From an uncultured Clostridia bacterium (lineage in GTDB: Bacteria; Bacillota; Clostridia; Oscillospirales; Oscillospiraceae), in assembly GCA_945918815.1 (NCBI GenBank), contig CAMEIU010000094.1, positions 1-8,264 on the forward strand: a stretch of DNA of 8,264 nt. Reading direction: 5' to 3'. The translations under genes were made by a program, and so were the position numbers. This document shows positions 1 to 6,126 of the stretch, in pieces (the stretch's first letter is position 1; every line of letters starts with the position of its first letter). Below the pieces are notes generated by a model that did no database searches, was not told where the DNA came from, and was given only the letters and a program-made list of their open reading frames with translations.

Positions 1-1
1 C

Positions 2-673
2 TCCGCCACCAAGTTCATCGGCGGCCACGGCACCACCCTGGGCGGCGTCATCGTCGACTCCGGCAAGTTCGACTGGAGGGCCAGCGGCAAATTCCTGGTC
101 ATTGCCGATCCCAACCCCAGCTACCACGGCGTCAGCTTCGTGGACGCTGCCGGTCCTGCCGCCTTTGTGACCTATATCCGTGCCATCCTGCTCCGCGACA
201 CCGGCGCGTGCATCTCTCCCTTCGCTGCCTTCCTGCTGCTCCAGGGCACAGAGACCCTGTCCCTGCGTCTCGAGCGCCACGCCGAGAACACCAAGAAGGT
301 TGTGGAGTATCTGAGCAACCATCCCCTGGTGGAGAAGGTCAACCATCCCTCTCTGCCCGATCATCCCGACCATGCCCTGTATGAGAAGTACTTCCCCAAC
401 GGCGGCGCGTCCATCTTCACCTTCGAGATCAAGGGCGGCCAGGAGGAAGCCCACAAGTTCATCGACAATTTGGAGATCTTCTCCCTGCTGGCCAACGTGG
501 CTGACGTCAAGAGCCTGGTCATCCATCCCGCTACCACCACCCACTCCCAGCTGACCGAGGAAGAGCTGCTGGATCAGGGCATCAAGCCCAACACCATCCG
601 CCTGTCTATCGGCACCGAGCACATCGACGACATCATCGCCGACCTGGAAAAGGGCTTCGCAGCCGTCAAATAA
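2..673 (+). CDS. metY: O-acetylhomoserine sulfhydrylase (O-acetylhomoserine aminocarboxypropyltransferase), C-terminal part
   Basis: PLP-dependent enzyme of the Cys/Met metabolism family that makes homocysteine (or methionine) from O-acetylhomoserine and sulfide or methanethiol in the cytoplasm. Only the last 223 residues are here; the reading frame is open to the left edge, and family members are about 420-430 residues, so roughly half is missing upstream. The fragment begins at the active site: SATKFIGGHGTT, whose lysine (codon 11-13) is the expected PLP Schiff-base residue. Further on come the family signatures LPDHPDHALYEKYFPNG, SLVIHPATTTHSQL and the C-terminal NTIRLSIGTEHIDDI, the last carrying the substrate-carboxylate arginine. 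The long segment between the lysine and the C-terminal domain favours O-acetylhomoserine sulfhydrylase over cystathionine gamma-synthase or gamma-lyase, though substrate choice cannot be proven from a fragment. The first in-frame ATG inside the window (140) is internal, not a start. A hairpin follows the stop. Confidence 0.93.
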   Translation, partial: SATKFIGGHGTTLGGVIVDSGKFDWRASGKFLVIADPNPSYHGVSFVDAAGPAAFVTYIRAILLRDTGACISPFAAFLLLQGTETLSLRLERHAENTKKVVEYLSNHPLVEKVNHPSLPDHPDHALYEKYFPNGGASIFTFEIKGGQEEAHKFIDNLEIFSLLANVADVKSLVIHPATTTHSQLTEEELLDQGIKPNTIRLSIGTEHIDDIIADLEKGFAAVK

Positions 674-691
674 TCCTCCAATTTCCATCGC

Positions 692-720
692 GCCCCCGCA
701 GATCCTTCTGCGGGGGCCTT
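692..720 (+). terminator. Intrinsic terminator after metY
   Basis: A perfect 11-bp GC-rich stem (692-702 pairs with 707-717) with a TCCT loop lies 18 bases after the metY stop. The following tract (CTTCC) is poor in T, so termination may be less efficient than at the other hairpins in this window. Confidence 0.7.
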
Positions 721-846
721 CCTATGCAATATGGAGGAAACAAAGCGGGGAATTGGGATTTGCCAGTGCGTCAACTCCCAATTTGCCTGTACAAGGAACC
801 ATTTTCAATGCCCCGGGCTTTGCCGTTTTTTCTGTTTTCGACACGG

Positions 847-875
847 TTGAAAACCATCTGGATTTGTGATACAGT
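847..875 (+). promoter_or_regulatory. Sigma-A-type promoter for trkA-trkH
   Basis: A -35 box TTGAAA (847-852), a 17-base spacer and a -10 box TACAGT (870-875), with an extended TG at 867-868. The predicted transcript starts near 882, giving a 5' leader of about 26 bases before trkA. The rest of the 674-907 gap holds only the metY terminator and a weak 8-bp inverted repeat (751-758 with 776-783). Assigned by eye from consensus. Confidence 0.55.
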
Positions 876-907
876 AGTCTAGACATCATCTGCGCAGGTG
901 GATTTTT

Positions 908-2275
908 ATGAAAATCGTAATTATTGGAGACGGCAAAATCGGCAGCGTGCTGGCGGAACAGCTGTCCAAGGAAAAGCATGAGGTCACCCTCATCGACAAG
1001 TCCAGCGGGCCCCTGCATCAGTCCAACAACGACTTGGACGTGATGGTGGTGGAGGGCAACGGCGTGTCCCGGCCCATCCAGCTGGAGGCCGGTGTGAACC
1101 ATGCGGATCTGGTCATTGCCTGTACCGGCGAGGACGAGCTGAATCTGCTCTGCTGCCTCATCGCCAAAAAGGTGGGCGCACGGCACACCATCGCCAGAGT
1201 CCGCAATCCGAATTATGTGGAAGAGCTGAACCTCATCAAGGACGATCTGGGCCTCAGTATGACCATCAACCCGGAGCAGGAGTGCGCCAGAGAAATGGCC
1301 CGGGTCCTGCGGGTGCCCTCAGCCATCAAGATCGATACCTTTGCCAAAGGCCGCGTGGAAATTCTGAAGCTCAGCGTGGCGGAGAATTCTCCCCTCAACG
1401 GCATGGCCCTCTATGAAATGGGAAAGTTCAAGACCAAGGTCCTGATCTGCGCCGTGGAACGGGGCGAGCGGGAGGTCTATATTCCCTCCGGCGAGTTCCG
1501 GCTGCAGGCGGGCGACCGGATTTCCATCGTCGCCAGTCCCCAGGAGGCCCAGGCGTTTTTCCGGCAGGTGGGCGTGGCAAAGAGCCGGGTCCGGCAGGCC
1601 ATGCTCATCGGCGGCGGCCGCATGTGCTTCTACCTGGCCAAGCAGCTGCTGGCCTCGGGCATTGACGTCAAGATTCTCGAATCCGACAAGCACCACTGTG
1701 AGAGCCTGAGCCAGCTGCTGCCCGGCGCCACCATCATCCACGGCGACGGCACCGACCAGCGGGTGCTGCTGGAGGAGGGCATCGAACACATGGACGCCAT
1801 CGCTTCTCTGACGGGCATCGACGAGGAAAACATCATCATCTCCCTCTACGCCACCCGGACCACCAAGGCCAAGGTCATCACCAAGATCAACCGGGACTCC
1901 TATGAGGATATCGTGGGCGATCTGGACCTGGGCTCCGTGTTCTATCTCAGAAGCATCTGCGCCGACAACGTGGTCCGCTACGTGCGGGCCATGCAGAACT
2001 CCAACGACTACGAAAGCATGGAGACCCTGTGCAAGATTGTCGGCAATAAGGTGGAGGCCATGGAATTCCGGGTCAGGGCCAACGCCGACTACTGCGGCGT
2101 GCCGCTGCAGGACCTGCACCTGAAGGACAATCTGCTCATCGGCTGTATTTCCAGAAACGGCAAAACCATCACACCCCGCGGCAGTGATACCATCGAGGTG
2201 GGCGACAGCGTCATCGTGGTCACCACCCACAGCGGCCTGCGGAGCCTCAACGACATTTTTGCAGCCCGGCATTGA
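908..2275 (+). CDS. trkA: Trk potassium uptake system, regulatory NAD-binding subunit TrkA
   Basis: Cytoplasmic gating subunit of the Trk K+ uptake system; it binds NAD(H) or ATP and controls the TrkH channel at the membrane. The 455 residues match the normal length of two-repeat TrkA proteins. Order: Rossmann (TrkA-N/RCK) domain 1 at about 1-120 with GDGKIG (7-12) and the acidic strand-2 end LID (D30); RCK-C domain 1 at about 140-220; Rossmann domain 2 from about 230 with GGGRMC (235-240) and E258; RCK-C domain 2 at about 370-453. In the second dinucleotide motif the third glycine is replaced by Cys240, so the two sites may differ in nucleotide affinity. The ATG at 908 has an AGGTGG ribosome site at 896-901. 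trkH follows 14 bases after the stop, so the two form an operon. RCK-C domains bind cyclic di-AMP in some Firmicutes; nothing in the sequence decides whether this one does. Confidence 0.96.
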   Translation: MKIVIIGDGKIGSVLAEQLSKEKHEVTLIDKSSGPLHQSNNDLDVMVVEGNGVSRPIQLEAGVNHADLVIACTGEDELNLLCCLIAKKVGARHTIARVRNPNYVEELNLIKDDLGLSMTINPEQECAREMARVLRVPSAIKIDTFAKGRVEILKLSVAENSPLNGMALYEMGKFKTKVLICAVERGEREVYIPSGEFRLQAGDRISIVASPQEAQAFFRQVGVAKSRVRQAMLIGGGRMCFYLAKQLLASGIDVKILESDKHHCESLSQLLPGATIIHGDGTDQRVLLEEGIEHMDAIASLTGIDEENIIISLYATRTTKAKVITKINRDSYEDIVGDLDLGSVFYLRSICADNVVRYVRAMQNSNDYESMETLCKIVGNKVEAMEFRVRANADYCGVPLQDLHLKDNLLIGCISRNGKTITPRGSDTIEVGDSVIVVTTHSGLRSLNDIFAARH

Positions 2276-2277
2276 AC

Positions 2278-2292
2278 AGGGGAGGGCCCATG
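2278..2292 (+). promoter_or_regulatory. trkH ribosome binding site that fixes the start at ATG 2290
   Basis: AGGGGAGGG (2278-2286) lies directly after the trkA stop (2273-2275), with its GGAGG core four bases before ATG 2290-2292. No purine-rich site precedes the TTG at 2306. This supports 2290 as the ancestral start and hence the frameshift reading. Confidence 0.7.
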
Positions 2293-3730
2293 AATTATTC
2301 CATCATTGTCTATCTCCGGCGTCATCCTTCTGATCGAGGCCGCGTTTATGCTGCTGCCGCTGATCGTGGCGGCAATCTACGGGGAAATCTCCGGCGTCTA
2401 TTTCCTGATAACCCTGGCTGCGGCGGGACTGATCGGCTTTGTCTTGACCCGGCGGAAGCCTGCGAAGCGGACCATGTACGCCAGGGAGGGCTTCGTCCTG
2501 ACGGCCCTGGCCTGGATCCTCATCTCCCTCATCGGCGCGGCGCCCTTCACCCTTTCGGGGCAGATTCCCAGCTATCTGGACGCGGTATTTGAAATGGTCT
2601 CCGGCTTCACCACCACCGGCGCCAGCATCCTGACCGAGGTGGAAGCCCTGGACCAGTGTATGCTGTTCTGGCGGAGCTTCTCCCACTGGCTGGGCGGCAT
2701 GGGCATCCTGGTGTTCATGCTGGCGCTGGTGAATTTCAGCGGCGGCCAGGCCAACCATCTGCTGCGGGCCGAGAGCCCCGGACCCTCCGTGTCCAAGATG
2801 GTGCCCAATATGCGGAAATCCGCCGCCATCCTCTACGGCATCTATATGGCCATGACCGCCGTGGAAATCGTGCTGCTGATTGCGGGCGGCATGCCGGTGT
2901 TTGATTCCCTCTGCACCGCCTTCGGCACCGCCGGTACCGGCGGCTTTGGCGTCAAGTCCGCCTCCATCGGGTACTATGACAGCTACTATCTCCAGGGCGT
3001 CATCTCCGTGTTCATGATCCTGTTCGGCGTCAATTTCAACGTCTATTTCCTTCTGCTCATGCGGAAGTTTTCCGCGTCCGTCCGCAATACGGAGGTTCGG
3101 ACCTACTTCGCCATCATTGCGGCCAGTACCTTGATCATTACCCTGAACATTGTGGAGCTGTTTGCCAACGCCTTTGACGCCTTCCACCACGCCCTGTTCT
3201 CCGTGGCGTCCATCATCACCACCACCGGCTTTTCCACGGTGGACTTCAACCAGTGGCCGGAGCTGAGCCGGATGATTCTGGTGCTGCTGATGATTGTCGG
3301 CGCCTGCGCCGGCTCCACCGGCGGCGGCGTCAAGGTCTCCCGCCTGGTCATTCTGGTCAAAGCGCTGACCTCCGAGGTCCGCAAGCTGCTCCATCCCCGC
3401 AGCGTCAAGGTGCTGACCATCGACGGCAAGCAGGTCAGCCAGGAGGTGGTTCAGGGTGTCCAGAATTACATGATCCTCTATGCCATTGTCACGGTCGTTT
3501 CCATGCTTTTGGTGTCCCTGGACAATCTGGATCTGGTCACCACCGTCACTTCTGTGATGGCCACCTTGAACAACATCGGCCCCGGCCTGGGTCTGGTGGG
3601 TCCGGCGGGCAGCTACGCCATGTTCTCGCCTTTGGCGAAGATCGTTCTGACCCTGGATATGCTGTTCGGCCGCCTGGAGCTGTTCCCCATGCTGATTTTG
3701 CTGATGCCCTCCACCTGGCGCAAGCATTGA
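2290..3730 (+). CDS. trkH: Trk potassium uptake channel subunit TrkH, with an apparent frameshift near the start
   Basis: Integral membrane K+-translocating subunit, partner of the TrkA encoded just upstream. Numbering from the TTG at 2306 (474 residues), the four filter loops of the superfamily are present: TTTGAS (102-107), GTAGTGGFG (207-215), TTTGFST (305-311) and NNIGPGLG (422-429). HWLGGMGILVF follows loop 1, and GACAGSTGGGVKVSRL lies in the helix after loop 3 that forms the gating region. The end LFGRLELFPMLILLMPSTWRK is typical. The start is odd. A good ribosome site (GGAGG, 2281-2285) precedes ATG 2290, which reads MNYSIIVYL, the expected TrkH N-terminus, but in a different frame from the rest. 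The main frame begins only at a TTG (2306) with no ribosome site and is closed by TGA at 2291. Losing two bases from a CTCTCC run, or gaining one base, around 2313-2318 would explain it: Y-L-S-G-VILLIEAAFMLLPL restores the family pattern. The rest of the frame is intact, so sequencing error or a recent mutation is likely. Confidence 0.93.
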
Positions 3731-3748
3731 TTTCCGGCAAAAAGAATT

Positions 3749-3782
3749 CCGCCGCGGAGCTTCCCTCCGCGGCGGCGTTTTT
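3749..3782 (+). terminator. Strong intrinsic terminator after trkH, probably two-way
   Basis: A perfect 11-bp stem (3749-3759 with 3765-3775), a five-base loop CTTCC and a T run at 3778-3782. On the minus strand the same stem is followed a few bases later by TTTTT (complement of 3738-3742), so it can also end the convergent small membrane gene whose stop codon is at 3781-3783. Confidence 0.85.
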
Positions 3783-4020
3783 ATTCCGTTTTAAAAAATT
3801 TCATCACAGCCAGTACCATGCCGGCGACGCAGTACAGTCCGACCAAGGAGAAAATCAGACGCAGGAGCCAACCGACCAGAGGTATCCAGCCCAGCACCGC
3901 GTTGAGCACGCCCATGATGGCGCAGGCAACCAGATAGATAATCAGCGTGAGAATCAGGCTCTTGACGTCCCCGGGCAGTACGTTGAAACTGAGAGGGAAA
4001 TAGGGACTTAGCTTCTCCAT
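3781..4020 (-). CDS. Small two-helix integral membrane protein, function unknown
   Basis: A 79-residue protein, not assigned to a named family. After a short polar start (MEKLSPYFPLSFNVLPGDVK) there are two hydrophobic helices, about SLILTLIIYLVACAIMGVLN and LLRLIFSLVGLYCVAGMVLA. They are joined by a turn, AVLGWIPLVGW, and the protein ends in the basic tail MKFFKTE. The reading frame is open further upstream to 4146, but the start at 4020 is preferred: GGAGG (complement of 4028-4032) lies seven bases upstream, and the promoter at 4055-4083 would start transcription near 4048, inside the longer version. The gene is convergent with trkH and divergent from birA, transcribed alone. GxxG-rich paired helices with a G-W-I-P-L-V-G-W turn occur in small membrane proteins of Clostridia; a role in K+ transport cannot be inferred from position, since it is a separate unit. 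The sense of the helices in the membrane is not determined. Confidence 0.75.
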   Translation of the reverse strand: MEKLSPYFPLSFNVLPGDVKSLILTLIIYLVACAIMGVLNAVLGWIPLVGWLLRLIFSLVGLYCVAGMVLAVMKFFKTE

Positions 4021-4054
4021 GACGATGCCTCCATCGATAATTTCATGCACTGTC

Positions 4055-4083
4055 ATTTTACCACAGGAAATCGGAAAATTCAA
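4055..4083 (-). promoter_or_regulatory. Sigma-A-type promoter for the 79-residue membrane protein
   Basis: Read on the minus strand: -35 TTGAAT (4083-4078), a 17-base spacer and -10 TAAAAT (4060-4055). The start would be near 4048, leaving a leader of about 28 bases with the GGAGG site. It is back to back with the birA promoter; the two -35 boxes are 50 bases apart. Confidence 0.7.
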
Positions 4084-4133
4084 CAAAAGAACCAAAAATG
4101 AACCGCCCTTTTTTGAGAATTCTGCTGCCAAGG

Positions 4134-4162
4134 TTGACAATTGCATCGTTTCCGTCTAAAAT
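4134..4162 (+). promoter_or_regulatory. Near-consensus sigma-A promoter for birA-nitroreductase
   Basis: A perfect -35 TTGACA (4134-4139), a 17-base spacer and -10 TAAAAT (4157-4162, five of six). Predicted start near 4169, giving a leader of about 72 bases before the birA ATG at 4241. It is the best promoter match in the window. Confidence 0.8.
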
Positions 4163-4212
4163 GAAGCTGAACCATGGCGAATTGCCGGGTCATTCTTCAT
4201 GAAAAAGCAAGG

Positions 4213-4235
4213 CTTGCCGGTGACGGCAAGGGGGA
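4213..4235 (+). promoter_or_regulatory. birA leader hairpin overlapping its ribosome site
   Basis: CTTGCCG (4213-4219) pairs perfectly with CGGCAAG (4224-4230), closing a GTGA loop that fits the stable GNRA class in RNA. The 3' arm shares bases 4228-4230 with the AAGGGGGA ribosome site (4228-4235) that serves ATG 4241. A second TTGCCG copy at 4182-4187 could pair with the same CGGCAA arm instead. The structure is seen in the sequence; any control of translation is inference. Confidence 0.45.
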
Positions 4236-4240
4236 ATTGC

Positions 4241-5227
4241 ATGACAAAGGAACAGGTTTTATCGCTGCTGGAAGGCGGGGACTATGTCTCCGGGCAGCGG
4301 ATCAGCGAGCTGCTGGGCGTCAGCCGGGCGGCGGTCTGGAAGGCCATTCAGCAGCTGCGGGAGGAGGGCTATACCATCGCCTCCGGCACCAATCGGGGCT
4401 ACTGCCTGACGGGCAGACCCGATCTTCTGAACCGGGAAGGGGTTCTGCGCTGCCTGGGGGACCATCCCTGGGCGGCGCATCTGATCGTTTTGGCCTCGGT
4501 GGATTCCACCAACACCTATGCCAAGGCCCTGGCGGCCCAGGGCGCGCCCCACGGCACGGTGGTCATTTCCGACCATCAGACCGGCGGTAAGGGACGGCGG
4601 GGCCGGAGCTTTTCCTCTCCCAAGGGAAAGGGCATCTACCTTTCTCTGGTCCTCCGGTACGACGTGCCGCCGGACCAGCTGCTGTGCCTGACGGCGGTGG
4701 TGGCCGAGGCGGTCCGCCGGGCCATTCTGGAGGCTGCCGGATTGGAAACGGGCATCAAGTGGACCAACGATCTGGTCTATGAGAAGCGGAAGCTCTGCGG
4801 CATCCTGACGGAGCTGTCGGTGGTGGCGGAAAACGGCCTGACCGACTATGTGGTGCCGGGCATCGGCGTCAACTGCGGCCAGCTGCCGGAGGACTTCCCG
4901 CCGGAGGTGGCCCCCATGGCGACCTCTCTGTGTCAGGCCCTGGGCCGTTCCGTGGACCGGTGCCAACTGGCGGCGGAGATGGTGCGGCAGCTGTACCGGG
5001 CGGCGGGAGATCTGCTGGAGGCCCCGGAGGACTGGATGGCGGGCTACAAGGCCCACTGCATCACCATCGGTCAGGATGTGAAAATCGTCCGGGGCGACCG
5101 GGTGCAGCTGGCCCATGTGGACGATATGGACCAACAGGGCGCCCTGCTGGTGACCCTGGAGGACGGAACCACAGACAAGGTCCTGTCCGGCGAGGTGTCG
5201 GTGCGGGGCATGTACGGATATGTATAA
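4241..5227 (+). CDS. birA: Bifunctional biotin-protein ligase / biotin operon repressor BirA
   Basis: Cytoplasmic enzyme that makes biotinyl-5'-AMP and transfers biotin to the acceptor lysine of carboxylases and decarboxylases; class II members also repress biotin genes. From ATG 4241 it has 328 residues, usual for class II. Residues 1-60 form a winged helix-turn-helix (VSGQRISELLGVSRAAVWKAI, then EEGYTIASGTNRGYCL as the wing). The catalytic domain shows SVDSTNTYAK (87-96), the biotinyl-AMP loop GGKGRRGRSFSSP (115-127) and KWTNDLVYEKRKLCGILTE (173-191), with K184 at the expected catalytic lysine. The C-terminal SH3-like domain spans about 275-328. The frame is open to 4199, but only ATG 4241 has a ribosome site (AAGGGGGA, five bases away). 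The stop overlaps the ribosome site of the nitroreductase gene, so the two are co-transcribed. I see no convincing BirA operator here, so autoregulation is not supported. Many Clostridia have coaX after birA; here it is not present. Confidence 0.95.
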   Translation: MTKEQVLSLLEGGDYVSGQRISELLGVSRAAVWKAIQQLREEGYTIASGTNRGYCLTGRPDLLNREGVLRCLGDHPWAAHLIVLASVDSTNTYAKALAAQGAPHGTVVISDHQTGGKGRRGRSFSSPKGKGIYLSLVLRYDVPPDQLLCLTAVVAEAVRRAILEAAGLETGIKWTNDLVYEKRKLCGILTELSVVAENGLTDYVVPGIGVNCGQLPEDFPPEVAPMATSLCQALGRSVDRCQLAAEMVRQLYRAAGDLLEAPEDWMAGYKAHCITIGQDVKIVRGDRVQLAHVDDMDQQGALLVTLEDGTTDKVLSGEVSVRGMYGYV

Positions 5228-5238
5228 GGAGGATCATC

Positions 5239-5760
5239 ATGAATGAAGTAATGGAAACCATCGTCAACCGGCGCAGTACGAAGAAATTCAAGCCGGAGCA
5301 GATTCGGGAGGAAGAATTGCAGCAGATTCTCCTGGCAGGCACCTATGCCGCCAATGGCCAGGGCAAGCAGGCAGGTAAGATCGTGGTGGTCCAGGACCCG
5401 GAGACCCGGGAGCAGCTGCGGGCCATGAATGCAGGCGTCATGGGCATGACGGATATGGACCCCTTCTATGGCGCGCCCACGGTCCTGGTGGTGCTGGCCG
5501 ACAGTCAGGTGCGGACCTGGGTGGAGGACGGCAGCCTGGTCATCGGCAACATGCTCCTGGCGGCGGCCTCCCTGGGCGTGGGCGCCTGCTGGATTCACCG
5601 GGCCAGAGAGGAATTCGACGCGCCGGAGGGCAAGGCCCTTTTGAAGAAGTGGGGCGTGCCGGAGACCTATCGCGGCGTGGGCCACTGCATTCTGGGCTAT
5701 GCCGCCGCAGAGCCCGCCCCCGCAAAGGCTAGAAAGGCTGACTTTGTGGTCCGCGTGTGA
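5239..5760 (+). CDS. Nitroreductase family protein (FMN-dependent NAD(P)H oxidoreductase)
   Basis: A 173-residue member of the nitroreductase fold, a homodimeric FMN flavoprotein family that passes electrons from NAD(P)H to nitro compounds, quinones or other acceptors; the physiological substrate is unknown. Visible family features: the N-terminal FMN-phosphate motif NRRSTKKF (10-17), the AANGQGKQ segment (37-44) in the place of the usual APSG..Q flavin loop, PTVLVVLAD (80-88), the dimer helix DGSLVIGNMLLAAASLGVGACWI (97-119), and the C-terminal GHCILGY (148-154) before a basic tail. At 173 residues it is a short member. The start ATG 5239 follows AAGGAGG (5226-5232), which overlaps the birA stop, so translation may be coupled. 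The same frame is open upstream through birA, but this is a shadow. No strong hairpin follows the stop; only a weak 6-bp inverted repeat (5782-5787 with 5800-5805) is seen. Confidence 0.92.
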   Translation: MNEVMETIVNRRSTKKFKPEQIREEELQQILLAGTYAANGQGKQAGKIVVVQDPETREQLRAMNAGVMGMTDMDPFYGAPTVLVVLADSQVRTWVEDGSLVIGNMLLAAASLGVGACWIHRAREEFDAPEGKALLKKWGVPETYRGVGHCILGYAAAEPAPAKARKADFVVRV

Positions 5761-5788
5761 ATTTTTTGAAAAACTTTCCTGTTTCCCA

Positions 5789-5817
5789 TTGTGGAATCCG
5801 GGAAAATAGAATAGTAT
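5789..5817 (+). promoter_or_regulatory. Possible promoter for the 55-residue membrane protein
   Basis: In an A/T-rich gap after the nitroreductase gene, TTGTGG (5789-5794) and TAGTAT (5812-5817) are 17 bases apart. A further TATGAT (5826-5831) lacks a matching -35. The assignment is weak, and read-through from the upstream operon is also possible. Confidence 0.3.
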
Positions 5818-5864
5818 AAGCATAGTATGATCGTATGGTTCTGCGTATCATCGGAGGTGGAATG

Positions 5865-6032
5865 ATGAACAAACGTACAAAGCTGACGATCCTCATCGGG
5901 GCCGTGGCCGCTGTGGTCAGCGCCGTGGTCTTGATCGTGGTCTTCTGGGACAAACTGGTGTCCCTGTGCCCCTGCCATAGAAAACCCCTGAACGACGAGC
6001 TGGCCGACTACGCCGATCTGGACGAAGGCTGA
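5865..6032 (+). CDS. Small single-pass membrane protein with a CPCH motif, function unknown
   Basis: A 55-residue protein, not recognised as a named family. It has a basic start (MNKRTK), one long hydrophobic segment (about residues 7-28, LTILIGAVAAVVSAVVLIVV then FW), a short polar stretch with CPCH (35-38), and an acidic tail rich in D and E (NDELADYADLDEG). The positive-inside rule suggests the N-terminus in the cytoplasm and the acidic tail outside. The Cys-Pro-Cys-His group just past the membrane could bind metal or form a disulfide, which is speculation. A strong ribosome site GGAGGTGG (5853-5860) precedes two adjacent ATG codons (5862 and 5865); 5865 is seven bases from GGAGG and is chosen, and starting at 5862 would add one Met. 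The ribosome site, compact spacing and strong terminator after the stop support a real gene. It lies 104 bases after the nitroreductase gene and may share its transcript. Confidence 0.7.
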   Translation: MNKRTKLTILIGAVAAVVSAVVLIVVFWDKLVSLCPCHRKPLNDELADYADLDEG

Positions 6033-6045
6033 GAAAACTGCATGG

Positions 6046-6113
6046 AAAAGGCACCGCACCATTACAGAGGACGCCGCATTTGCCGCGTTCTGTATGGTGC
6101 GGTGCCGTGTTTT
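6046..6113. terminator. Large two-way hairpin terminator
   Basis: A perfect 13-bp outer stem (6050-6062 with 6094-6106) continues, after a one-base bulge, as ACAGA/TCTGT and then, after a GG bulge, as ACGC/GCGT, with a small inner loop. It is flanked by AAAA (6046-6049) on the left and TTTT (6110-6113) on the right, so it can end both the 55-residue gene (+) and the CBS-domain gene (-), which converge here. Confidence 0.8.
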
Positions 6114-6126
6114 CGGGCCGGAGTCC

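Noticed and set aside
810..832. CCCGGG palindrome followed by a T6 run as a terminator
   Set aside because: Only a 3-bp stem with a real loop can form (CGG/CCG or GGC/GCC), too weak to terminate, and metY already has a hairpin at 692-717.
731..850. 39-codon cysteine-rich frame between metY and trkA
   Set aside because: It has no ribosome site, starts right after the metY terminator, and its stop overlaps the trkA -35 box. Six cysteines are curious, but there is no support for translation.
2272..2592. 106-codon frame starting before trkH
   Set aside because: Only its first nine codons from ATG 2290 match TrkH; after that the translation is a frame-1 shadow. It is taken as evidence of the trkH frameshift, not as a gene.
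2303..3727. 474-codon open frame antisense to trkH
   Set aside because: It mirrors trkH exactly, has a low-complexity His/Gln/Gly/Asp-rich translation and no ribosome site. It is a shadow caused by GC-rich third positions. The antisense frames over trkA (1319-2272) and birA (4259-5134) are rejected for the same reason.
4132..4140. GGTTGACAA as a BirA operator half-site
   Set aside because: It resembles one half of a biotin operator, but no inverted partner lies at the usual 14-16 base spacing; the match is explained by the -35 consensus.
4021..4146. Upstream extension of the 79-residue membrane protein to 4146
   Set aside because: The promoter at 4055-4083 and the GGAGG site place transcription and translation start downstream of this extension, and it would overlap the birA -35 region.
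4199..4240. Earlier birA start at 4199
   Set aside because: No ribosome site precedes it, and it adds 14 residues before the winged helix that family members lack. ATG 4241 has a strong site.
4930..5238. Upstream extension of the nitroreductase frame into birA
   Set aside because: Its translation is a Gly/Pro/Arg-rich shadow of birA. The family N-terminus and the AAGGAGG site fix the start at 5239.
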